Source: Trachelipus rathkii (Eukaryota; Arthropoda; Malacostraca; Isopoda; Trachelipodidae). Taken from it: 48,638 nt of DNA. The translations under genes and the position numbers were made by a program. The stretch lies in the NCBI GenBank assembly GCA_015478945.1, contig JABUQX010088488.1:5001-53638 (forward strand). The letters are read 5' to 3'. Under the pieces are notes generated by a model, which ran no database searches, was not told where the DNA came from, and saw nothing but the letters and a program-made list of their open reading frames with translations. Numbering within the stretch: the stretch's first letter is position 1; every line of letters begins with the position of its first letter. Positions 1 to 10,800 of the stretch are shown piece by piece.

Positions 1-190
1 TATATATATTATATATATATATACTATACATATATATATATATATATATAGATATATATATATATAATATTGTATATATATATTATATATATAATATATA
101 ATATATTAACATATATATAATATATATTATAATATATATATTATATATATATATATATATACTTCATATATATTATAAATATATATATCA
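1..190. repeat. (TA)n-rich array
   Basis: Almost pure alternating TA with scattered AA or TT phase breaks. It runs into a T-rich stretch at 196-230 just before the GC-rich patch. No coding signal; any open frame here is an Ile/Tyr repeat artefact. Confidence 0.95.
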
Positions 191-237
191 AACTCAATTT
201 TTCTTTTTATCTTTTTCTTGTTTTTAAAAAGATTTGT

Positions 238-536
238 CAGGGAAAGTGAGTGCGGTGCAGGATGCGGTGCGAGTGCGGTTGCGGTGCCCGGTGCGGTGCA
301 GTGATGGTGCGGTCTTTGCGGTGCGGCTGCGGTCGATCCAAAAGCCCTCATCACGCACCGTTAGCGTTCCGCACCGAAGAACACGCGTACAGCACAGCGT
401 ACCACTAATTTACACCTCGGTGCTCCGCCATCGCCATCGTCACGTTTTATTTTTTCTTCCGCACGCACCACCGCACCGCATCCAAAATGAGCGCACCACT
501 GCACAGCATCGTGCCGCACCGGTGCGACGGCCAACC
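238..536. mobile_element. Candidate hAT-like non-autonomous element (fragment)
   Basis: A GC-rich island embedded between (TA)n arrays. It opens with CAGGG at 238, the usual start of hAT terminal inverted repeats. Positions 241-345 carry nine GCGG words (mostly GTGCGGTGC-like) and no CCGC. Positions 346-536 carry six CCGC words (mostly CCGCACC-like) and no GCGG. The motif switches strand at about 345, giving an imperfect palindrome, as subterminal repeats on both arms of a small hAT element would. The right edge (CCAACCTTAA) does not mirror CAGGG, so the right terminus is missing or diverged. No 8-bp target duplication could be fixed because both flanks are low complexity. No protein is encoded. 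It could instead be a GC-rich satellite unit. Confidence 0.42.
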
Positions 537-603
537 TTAATATATATATATAATAATATTATATATAAATATATATATACAAATTATACTATAATTTAAT
601 ATT

Positions 604-648
<45 letters not shown>

Positions 649-660
649 TATGATTCATTA

Positions 661-704
<44 letters not shown>

Positions 705-763
705 TATAATATATAGTATATATACATATATATAAATATTGTATATATATGTATATATAATAT

Positions 764-816
<53 letters not shown>

Positions 817-888
817 TATTATAATTATATATAAATATATATTATATATAGTATATATATATTATATATATTATTATATATTTTTTTA
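537..888. repeat. (TA)n-rich array
   Basis: TA/AT dinucleotide tract with ATT and TTA interruptions. It ends in a T-run followed by ACAG at 883-891. On the minus strand that junction reads as the A-tail of the adjoining LINE. Confidence 0.93.
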
Positions 889-1017
889 CAGTTTCCGCAC
901 TAACATTCACGGGCAGAGCCCTATTTCAAGGAGGGGTGTTACCACCAAAGTTCATTCCATCTAACGCAAATTACAGAGATGAGCACAGACGCAGGCTTAA
1001 AGTGAGGGAGATTAAAT

Positions 1018-2980
1018 TCAGCAGGAAAACACAGAAGATGGAACGGAATTCCACAGAACAGAGGTGTCAGGAAAGAAGGAAGGGCCGCAAGCCAACAAGC
1101 ATGGGGCTAACTGATGCCACACAAAACTCGTGCGCAGACAAAGCACCCCTTGTGTGCTACGAAGGGGTCGTAAAGTGGTGGTACGCGGGTGGTAAGTTCC
1201 CTCGAACACTGCCGCGCCTTGCGGGGTTACCGTATTAGAAAAGAGATAAAGCCACCACCATCCCGCGGCCCCAAAGATAGAGGGTTCAAGGTGAACTGGA
1301 AAGTTACAGGACAGTTTTATAAGCCTTTTGGCTTTGGACTCGACCCTGTCCAAAAGGCCGGGTGAAACCAGGCCCCCCCAGATATGAGAACAGTTTACTC
1401 CATTACAAGGGCGGATGAGACCCTTGTATGAGCTGGAGTAACTGAGAAGAGGTAAAAAAGTCTCGCAAGCTCTAAAACAGAACCTCCAGTTCTTTGAAGC
1501 CGCCCTAGCAACCCTTGTAATGTGAGGTTTCCAAGGCATTATTTTGTTTATGTTAAGGCCCAAGGATGTTTAAATTGTCAACATAAGAGACGAGAGAACC
1601 GTCGAAAGATTAGGGAAAGTTAGAACGTGTTTTAGAGAGGGAGATGGTAGAAGTTGAGTTTTTAAGAGAGTTGAATTTCACAAAGTTGGACGGACCCCAA
1701 TCGGAATTCTATCCAGATCAGCGGGAGAATAGAATCGGAAAGATTTAAGACGAGAGGCAATTTCTAGTAGTAAAAGAAGGAGCAGAATTGAAGAATGAAG
1801 TGGAAGAGTGAAAGGGTCGAGTCATCGGCATTAGAGTGGATAGAGTTAATTGTGCAGGTGAGAAGATCATTAATGAAAGTAAGAATAAAGTATAGGAGAG
1901 ATAAGACCTAACCCTGAGGAACACACACCACTATTGATGGAAAAAGAAGAAGGCGCTCCATCAACCACAGCCGAGATTGAGCAAATTGAAAGAAGCTAGA
2001 CATAAGTAAAGCAAAGGAAGGAGGAAACCCAGAAGAGGGAGCTTTTTTAGAGCAAGTGACGGCGTGCCATTTACCCGGTTCAAACTGCTTTGGATATGTC
2101 GAGCCCCACCACGCAGTCTGCCCGTATTCCTAAGAGCGGAAAACGCATAAATCTGTTAAATAGAAAAGTAGATCGCCAGTAGACCTTGAACGCCGAAAAG
2201 CCTACTTGGTGATCGGGAAAGAAGAGAATGGGATTCCAGATTGTCTAAGAAGTTGAGAGTTAAGAAGAGTTTCAAAGATCTTAGAAAGAATACAAGTGAG
2301 AGGTAAGGGCGATAGTAGGGTAGAAGGATCAGAGAGGTTCTTGTTTTCGGAATCGGCCTGGAAACATGGTGCGGACTCTCCAACACTTAGGAAAAGTGCT
2401 AGTAGTGAGACATAGAGAATATAGTGGAACGAGGGGCGGGGTCAGCACGTAAGCACATTCCCTCACAACTCGGGGAGGAATTGCCGTCTGGGCCACGTGC
2501 CTTCCTAACGTTCATAATCTCAGGGACCCAGTGCAGCCTGATCAAGTATCCACAGGCAATACGACATTGAGGGACACCTGAGAGGAGAAGGAGGGGGGAG
2601 AAATGAGACCAGTTCGTCCAGGTGAGTTAGAGGAAAATAGGAGGCGAAGAGATTGGCCTTTTCAGTCGGAGAGTTAGCAATCAGAGCCAGTCAGAGTCGA
2701 ATAAGAGGAGCAAAGGATGATTTACAGAAGTTGTTAGAGATTTTTGGCAATAGGGAAATGAGGAGGGCTCTAGACACGAATTCTGTCATTGGATTCAGGT
2801 AAGAGAAGACCTCCCCGAAGCTGACGTGTGTTAGCGCACTTTTCAGTACTTTATGTGATAAAAGGCTGAGTATCAGAAGTACAAAAAGCTCAGAAGTAGC
2901 ATGACCCAAGTGATATAACGTAGAGCGTAAGAAGCGAACGAGCAGGAGGAGAGGACCAGGACCCCCAAACCAGGCACCGA
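1018..2980 (-). pseudogene. LINE A1 ORF2 remnant: linker, reverse transcriptase, C-terminal region
   Basis: This is the replication protein of a non-LTR retrotransposon, which in a live element copies its RNA into DNA at a nicked target. From its 5' side, an open stretch at 2691-2984 holds a linker ending ISNNFCKSSFAPLIR. The RT block then shows VRKARGPDG at 2483-2509, SKIFETLL at 2262-2285 and DHQVGF at 2197-2214. The catalytic box follows at 1821-1829, reading HSNADDSTL: both aspartates are kept, but the usual Tyr of YADD is Asn. Positions 1018-1563 are open for 181 codons and carry YKGLIRP, LLDRVESKAKRLI and FPDTSVLWNSVPSSVF, the familiar tail of arthropod jockey/CR1-type proteins. These blocks lie in different frames, so several indels separate them. 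It cannot make a functional enzyme as it stands. Confidence 0.83.
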
Positions 2981-3079
2981 TCATATATAGTGACCAGGAA
3001 AAGAAACGATAGGTTCAATACTAGAGAACCGACTGAGAATGCCTCGAGGCGCTCCGTGAATTAGGTGATGGGAGAAAGT

Positions 3080-3300
3080 ACTTCAAGAAGTATACAGAGA
3101 AGGGAGGATATAAGGTTGGTGGTCATATTAAAGTGCGATTAGATAAGAGAAGCGGAAACATTGGGTGTGATATTTTATACAGGTGAAGGAAGGAAGGAAT
3201 CAACGTGAGTGGATGTAAGAAGCAACATTCGGTGAACAAGCAAGTGAGGTCGTGAGTGCATTAAGATATATATCTGGTTGTGAGTTAGCAGACGAGTGCG
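3080..3300 (-). pseudogene. LINE A1 endonuclease remnant
   Basis: The APE-type endonuclease of this LINE class ends with an SDHNLI-like box carrying catalytic Asp and His. At 3107-3130 the minus strand has the same DNA as the intact SDHNLI of copy A2, with one added base that breaks the frame. Just upstream, 3185-3260 reads DSFLPSPV and similar pieces that resemble the LDLFLTSNP segment normally preceding that box. The call depends on the comparison with A2; alone it would be weak. Confidence 0.5.
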
Positions 3301-3530
3301 TCAGGGCAGAATGTGGTGTAGAGTTCGTTTATCTGAATTATGTATTAGTTTTGCTAGTGAGATCTCGAATTGTATGAATGCTGGGCTGGTAATATACGGC
3401 CTCCCTCCCCACTCTAAAATCAATGTGTAAGCCTCGACCGACGCCACATTCCACACAGCAACCCCACAATCGAGCACAAGCCTGTTAGCTGATGATACTC
3501 TACAAATCACCCACCATAAAATAGTTAAAG

Positions 3531-5990
3531 AGTATACTTACTCAGTATTCTCGTATGATTTAGTGAGAATGTAACTACTAATTAATAAGAGTTCTCAGAT
3601 TAATTGGAGGATATAAAGTGAGGTTAATTAATTATTCGACGAGAATAAGAGATAAAGCTTATAAAAAAAATTACGACTGTTTATCTTTAGGTATCTAAAG
3701 AAGGCAATTTAGATACCTGGAGTGTGGTGCAAGAAAAGCACCTCTAGAAGTATAATTATGTAGTTAAGAAGGAAGTGATTAATATTTGAGAAGGCCGCAT
3801 CCGAGATTAATAATCTGATGTTAGAGTAATGATCGTGAGACGTTATATCGAGACGCTGTCTTTTGTACTAAGGTTTATATTGATTAAAAGGTCATTATTA
3901 ATACATACATATCATCAACTACCAAAATTTAAGATGATATCCTCGTGTTAGGATAAAATCTAACATTCTATGAATTCTCAATAACAGTATTGTCATATGC
4001 TTGTTAGAGCAGTACTAGTCACACTCTTTATTAATCTGACATCACGACAATTGGCTAGATATTCTCTATGAGACGTGAAATGAATTGTAAATACTTAGGG
4101 ACTCATCTGTCTTAGCATATCTTAGACAGCATATGTATACTATAGAAATTAGTGTATCAAGAGTGTGGCTTACGAAGAATAAATCTCTCTTTAAGTTTGT
4201 ATCTATTGTCACTAGATAAATATCAGCTATAGTGAATTATAATCTTTCTGCTACTTGACAGATAGTATGTACCTCAAGTTGTGCTAGCATATAATGTAGA
4301 AGTAAGTTACTATAAATATGCAGCCTTACACGTACGAGCTACGCGAACAAAACAATGTGTCATACCCTCATACATATACAAGTCGACCAACACATCAGCA
4401 CGCGAGCACCACACAATATACACGAACAGAACTCAATACAACAACAAGATATTAAAGACTACACATAAAGAGCTAGACATAGTACCAAACCACTACACAC
4501 AGTCTCGAGAGTGATCAAGAGAATGAACTAGGTGAACGGGTAATAGACACAGTAAAGCAAGAATTGTAATAATAAGACACACGCCACGCATATTGTGCCA
4601 GCACTCACTTAACTTTAAGAGCAAAGAAATCAGCATGGTACCACTAAGGTGAGTGATTAGGTGGAAAAAAATCTAAGAGTAAAACAAAAGATCTTAGGGG
4701 GAGACAAGTATGATAAGCGAGACAAGTGGTAGAAAGAGGTATGAAGAAACGTGACTAGATAAAAACTACTCAGTCATAAGCGACGTGTTGACCATTACTG
4801 TAACTCGGCTAAGATGTGAATTTAACTTAGCTGATTCACTATGTATATGAAATGATTTTGTGTAAAGGAGAAGCCTCAGCAACACATCATGAAGCAGTTT
4901 CAAACAAAATAGAAAATAAACCTTTCAAACAGTGACCCAAAGAGAACGATCGATAAAGTGTCATATTTAAAACAGCCAAATAAGTCTCATTCTCTCGATC
5001 CGTGCTATACGATACCTTAAAATAAGATTTAAGATAATACTGCGTACCTGTTAACCAGAGGTATTCCACATGTAGACCCTACATGTTACACCTTACATCT
5101 CCATCCACCATCTCGAAGAAACGCACAAAGTATCACCATCACTCATTGTCTAATATAACGAGAATTATATCATCACATCCCACCAGAACTTTCAGCTCAT
5201 TTAAGTACCACACGAGCACCAAGAAAGTACCAATACCTCACCTATATATGTACCCACATTAACGTAAAAACATCACTAACTAGTAAATAAGATCTGTGTC
5301 AGTACAATGAGCGCTACATACAAGCTATCAGATACACACTTATCTCTATCGACTACAATATCGTATATAACACTAATAATCCACCCACATAACTATTTAC
5401 AACTATAACATAACTCATTACCTCTGAGACACCGGGTAAGTGGATAGTAGTAAATATATTAAGAATACTAGTAATAATGGCATTAATAAAAAAATCATGG
5501 AATCCTTTTGCATCTATAATAGTAATAATTACAGACTCTCATACTGTCCCAACAAGATGGTGCCTTTTTGAGACGCGTATCGTTCGTCCCATACATATCA
5601 CCTAATCAGCCAGTACCACAGACTACTGTCCAATACTAAGGATCAGAGCTAGCAGTGCAGGCAAGTGCCTGGAAGATACTCAAATCTCTATCGCTATGAG
5701 GACAATAGTTACGTCTTCGTCAGTCAGAAGATACTAACGCTCTGGACTCCGCTAGTCTCTACACCAGAATCACCAACTTACTCCACCTTAAAGGATAGTG
5801 AAGAATAGTGAGATTCTATGCATCCTAAATGCATTACCGTGTATTGGGAACTATATTTAATATACTATACTATAATTCTTCTAGTCTGTCTGCTGCTATA
5901 TTAGAAATAGCGGTATATCCCCCGCTGCTTCGTGTTACTGTCCGATTTAACAATACAGTACATGCATACAACAAGTATATATAAGCCTCA
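3531..5990. other. Unassigned AT-rich DNA
   Basis: About 2.5 kb with no open frame longer than 77 codons and no domain, RNA gene or tandem repeat I recognise. A short A/C-rich segment at 4325-4500 reads open by low complexity only. Likely intergenic or ancient repeat sequence. Confidence 0.6.
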
Positions 5991-6259
5991 CATATATTAA
6001 ACATGACCTCTACTAGAACCCCAAAGGAACCACTCCTCTTTTCAATTACTTCACTGATCCCAACATCGTTGTATCTCCGCGAATTTTTTCCTCCAGCTCA
6101 AATAAAGCCCAAGTATGTGTTAAGTTCCTCCTCTTTCTTCGTATTCTTGCTTACAGTTCTGAGATCGACCTTCAATCTAACCTTGATATCTCTGATTTTT
6201 CATCCAAATAAGTTTACTTTGTCAGATCGGACTTAAAAGATAGTCAAGCAAATCATATC

Positions 6260-6990
6260 ACGCAAGGAGAATCCTGACCCAAAACTATCAAAGAATGTGC
6301 TGATTGACAGCTGAGGCAGTGCTACAAAGGTATCGTGATTCTTCCAATCAATCATTCTACAGCGTCAGATCCCTATTTTACACTAAAAAGCCCTCAGACC
6401 TGCTTGCTTCAATCTTTCTCCTATAGGTTCTTATACCACTAGTTATGATATTTTCTTTAACTATCATCCCCTACTGCGAATAGCACCTAAAGTTATGAAG
6501 AACCCTCTCCCCACTGTCCTGTTCCTTAATCTGAGCCCTTTGTGTAATACCCCTTACCCTTTCTCAGTTTTGAACATAGCTTCTCTACGTGATCACTCAG
6601 CAAGCAACTGCATGAATTATTATGTTTAAATCACCTATAACCATTAATTTATCTACGCGGCCACCAACAGTCATCCCAATCAACCAAATCTATCTCAAAG
6701 CCGTCTTGAAACTCGCGAATGTTCCGGTTGACGCTCACCACTCCCAGCTAGCCGATGTTTGTATGACTGCAAAAAGTCATGTTCCTCCGCTAGCATGAAA
6801 GACATATTCCCTTATAAATATCTCTGTCTCCTTAAAACATCCATCCATATATCCGTCTACCTTTTGTATTTGTGCTATATAAATGCGTGGAGATAGCGAT
6901 TTGTCCTTCATACACCTACTAAGTTGCAATTCCATATGCAAATTATCCTTGTAAGCAACTATTACATGGTGCACAGCCACCTCATTTATC
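6260..6990 (-). other. Possible LINE endonuclease scrap
   Basis: On the minus strand, 6624-6635 encodes GDLN within KLMVIGDLNII. That resembles the GDFN/GDLN metal-binding box of LINE APE-type endonucleases. Nothing else in the block confirms it: a 67-codon open stretch at 6777-6980 has no recognised motif and the frame breaks soon after GDLN. A four-residue match in AT-rich DNA can occur by chance. Confidence 0.22.
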
Positions 6991-7229
6991 TATCAGGTAC
7001 AAACAAGATTGATGCATGTATGAAGCCATGCAAAACGAAAGTAGCGAATACTTGATTTACGTTATTGTCCTAGGTCGTCGAGCATTGATGCAATCATAAA
7101 CATGCGAGAACCGATACTTAAGTATCATACGATTTATACTACACGGATATAATCTTATCTTCGTGTATTATTTGGAGCAACAGAACCTAGCAGTGCTTAA
7201 CACATAGGATTTACAAACATTGCACGGCT

Positions 7230-7890
7230 CTAGATGCAGAGGTGCGCACAGAAGCCTCCCGAATTGATGTAGAACGCGGAGTGAAATTGACAAAGCAGCC
7301 TACCTGGAATCACGAGAACCTCTGGTGTGAATATGCCGGGCCTGGGAGAGAAGAGACCGCACACCGGTTTGACGGAGCAATAAAACCACGGAGGTAACTG
7401 GACCAGGTGGGAACCCGTGCGAGAGCACGCCAGAACAGAAGAAGTCGCGAAGTCCCTTGAACTGATAGATAAAAGGACGCCAAAACGTTGTACCAGAGCG
7501 GAGAAAGGGCCATGCCACGTGGAAGAGCAAAAATGATGTCCTTCAAAGTAAAAAGTATGAGTCACGGTGACCGAAGGCAGTGTCGAGAGACGCGGAGAAG
7601 CCACAGCGGCGAGAACATCCAATACAGAGCGAATCGAATGTGAGAGCCGCAGGAGTGATTCGAGAACACAGAGAATTCGGACACGAGAGAGAAACAGCAA
7701 CAGGGAAAGAGCCATGTCAAGAACAGAGCCATCAGGCAGCGTGCCCAAAAACGATTCACAGTGCAAAACGAAAGGCGCAATGGAAAGGGCGACCAGTGCA
7801 GAGACGCGCACAACACAGAAGAGAAGCATCCCGATTGCCACAAAAAACGGACGATTACTAAGGTACATATGACAGTTCAGCTGATTACTC
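7230..7890. other. GC-rich island with overlapping open frames, unidentified
   Basis: About 660 bp with clearly higher GC than either flank. The minus strand is open for 220 codons (7230-7892), giving a Leu/Ser/Phe-rich product. The plus strand is open at 7567-7872, giving an Arg/Ser/Glu/Thr-rich product. Such mirrored open frames follow from base composition, so neither is good evidence of a gene. No domain or splice structure was recognised. The sharp composition change suggests an inserted element, perhaps a decayed transposon. I considered a DIRS-type recombinase and could not support it. Confidence 0.35.
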
Positions 7891-10800
7891 ATATCAACTA
7901 ATTAATAGGCACTGAGTCATGCCGAGGTACCTTCTACGTGATACAGTACAATTATAGTGAAGTCTACTCACACGAGTAAATAGTACCCGTAGTAACCACA
8001 GGCTACCACACTAATGATGACCGCCGTTAATATCCCAATAGTTACACTGAGTGAGAGAGCAACGATCCAGCTCTAATCACTAATAACCGTGGAGTCACTA
8101 AACCCAATAATGTAATAGATGTACACTGACAATAAGCAATCCACTACAGTCTCACATCCGTACCGGGTAGCAAGTGAGGAAAGTACAACGCTAGGTACAG
8201 TAATAACCGAATGCGACTCACTAAAAGAGAAGTATGTAGCTGTACTAAATGAAGCCGTCCCCATAGACACCTCATGAGAGTAATACTATACGTGATAGGT
8301 GAAGATGAGCTCAAGTCGACGCTAGTAGAACCTGTAAACGTGTGATCCTATTCAATCTGAGGAGAGGAAAGAGCCTCAACAGCCCGTGATGCTAACGATA
8401 GATAAAGATAACTCAAATTAAAGTCGTAGAGGCATACAGGACTGACAGACCAGGCCCTAGACACGTGAGGTAAAAAGAAGTAAGAAGTAGACATAAAATC
8501 AATGCTATGTTAAATCAGGGACATATAGCCTCACAAGTAGATAATCTACCCATACTAAGATAGCGGTACCCTGACTCACGTCACGTGTTACTACACTGAG
8601 TATAACATCTGGCACCGACTATAGGTACGGCGTGGCCTAATAGTGAGACTAAGTTCACTGACATGAATCACGTACCGAAGCGAGTGACGAATTATACTAA
8701 CGACGGTAAGGCTAAACCACGACATCAGGAGCTCATAATAAATACAGGGACACGGCCAGAGCGCGGTGGCGCGATGGGAATCCCACCTGAGGTAAAACAG
8801 CTACATAAGAACGCGAGTAGTAGGCAATCACTCACACAACATTACGTGATAGTAGATAGTAGTGAGACACGCCATAACTGATAAGAACGGCGAAGGGTGC
8901 ACTGCGACCACAGCAGCCTGTAGTACGTGGTAAGTATCTATAGCAAGAGGTAGTCAGATTAATAGCTATACGGCCTAAAACGAACTCCAGACTAGTAGTA
9001 ACCAATGATAACGTAGTAAGTCAGAGGTCTCAACGAGAGAAGAACCCCGTTAATAGATACCATAAGGTGAGAGTGATAAGGCTACATAGTAATACGCACT
9101 AGATGCGTACCATGTTAGCGCCCTTGAAGTATACAATCATAACGTCCGAGAAATAAGTACCCGGAATAAATGTCAGCACCTATGCTCTTTGATGCTTTAA
9201 AACATCCATTACACATTGAAACACCAGGACGAGACTCTACCACTCCGCGGTAACAACTAGTGTTGAGCGACACACCCATTGGTTATCTTCTAGTCGATTG
9301 CTTGCGTCAACAACTACCACCATAGATAAACAACACGATATGAGCTCCGAAACACAGTGTAGCGCGTAAGCGGGGTAAGAACATTAGTTCCCCATTAATG
9401 TGTTGACAACGTGTTGAAGAATATCCATTCGTTCCGCATATGTGAAGTCGCACCTCATATTATCTGACTCTCTGCCAGCATGACACTCCGAGACTATATG
9501 TATGCTCTAACGAGATAGCAAGTAAACGAAACTCAGTGTGCTCGCGGTAATATGGAGAAAATAAAGACCCAAGGCCGTATATATACCGGCAACATATTAA
9601 GAGGCCGACCAGATATAGTAAAGCCGAGATACTAGTAGATGAACCCTCAACTCAGAGAGTACAGAGCTCAAATGCACTACCTGAATGAGCAAGGTATAGC
9701 AAGGGTCACATAATCTAGAATCACTGGTGCCAGAGTAGCTAATACACTATAGCGAGGAAACGAGCACTAATGAGTACCAAGGTACTAAGGTATAGAGCTT
9801 AGCTACTACGACTAGAGTGTAGCCGGGCGATGTCTCATCGACACTACATGACATATATATAATAACACTCTCAATGAGAACCAAGGTGCGCAGTGGATCA
9901 TGTAAACTATATGCTACAAAAATGACGAGTTTATAATATGCAATCAATATGAGAAGCATCTCCTTCCTCACCAGGTGAGTCTACAAGAAAATCCAAGTCG
10001 TATGACACATAACAAAGAAAAAAAGCCTAGAAACCGGCTACAAACGTATTCGCGCGACAATTCCTACGCGCCGCTCACTAATTAACTATTTTCTCTAATG
10101 CAATGTCTCACCAATGACGCAAGGGTATACTGTAGCTGTAGTATACCTCCCGGTAGTATATAGTTAGCGTTACGAGGTAAACGGCCACCTTATATATATA
10201 TTATATGATAAACAATAGGGATGAAAGGTCTATAGTACGGGGGAATAAGTAGTTAAAATGCAGTCCTAAAAAGAGTTATTACGGTATATATACGGAACGC
10301 GCTAACCTACTAATATATAGAGGATATATATAGTATGTAGTACGCCTACACTAGTCAACTGTAGAGTCATTATATAAGAGCAATAGGCTTAAGGTATTGT
10401 AGTAAGCGCCCCTTAGTCATACGGAGAGGATCCAGAGTGAAAGTTGAAACGCTGCTAGATAAGCACCATACTAACATGACGCACTAGTGATCCTAGATAC
10501 GCTGACGCAGAAACTCTTCATAGTATATTAGATAATACCGTACTACTATAGCTCAAATTATAAACAAAAGGGCGGTCATAATCAGTAAGTAATATAATAT
10601 ATAAGATAAATCATCAGTACGATACTAAATATAACCACACTGTATAGTCAGCGATTCACTAATTAAACTATAAAGTGAATAAGTGATATCCTGAGTCATA
10701 TATGTTATATATCAGTACTCCTCGTCAGTGTATGGAAACAAGTCCTTGTGGGTTCAGTGAGTAAAAAAATGAGATCGGCTAGACCCCAAAACGCAGCTAC

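Larger units (their letters stand above)
889..3530 (-). mobile_element. LINE relic A1 (CR1/jockey-like), minus strand
   Basis: About 2.6 kb of moderately GC-rich DNA that aligns by eye, in order and orientation, with a second copy at 27186-29900. Read on the minus strand it has an endonuclease remnant (about 3100-3300), a linker, reverse transcriptase (about 1700-2560) and a C-terminal region (1018-1563). The 3' end at about 889 is GTGCGGAAACTGT followed by an A-run that abuts (TA)n. The 5' boundary near 3530 is approximate, because sequence similarity fades there. The element is non-autonomous now, with frame breaks throughout. The jockey or CR1 label rests on motif style; I could not run a phylogeny. 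Confidence 0.82.

Noticed and set aside
127..599. Open frames through the GC-rich patch on both strands
   Set aside because: They run into Ile/Tyr repeats from (TA)n and their residues follow the GTGCGG word; no protein family matches.
7567..7872. Arg/Ser/Glu-rich plus-strand protein (SR-like)
   Set aside because: It overlaps a longer Leu/Ser-rich minus-strand frame, the complement of the same biased composition; no RNA-binding motif or splice context.
7230..7890. DIRS-type tyrosine recombinase on the minus strand
   Set aside because: A few Leu/Ser-rich stretches looked similar, but no catalytic Arg/His/Tyr pattern could be aligned.
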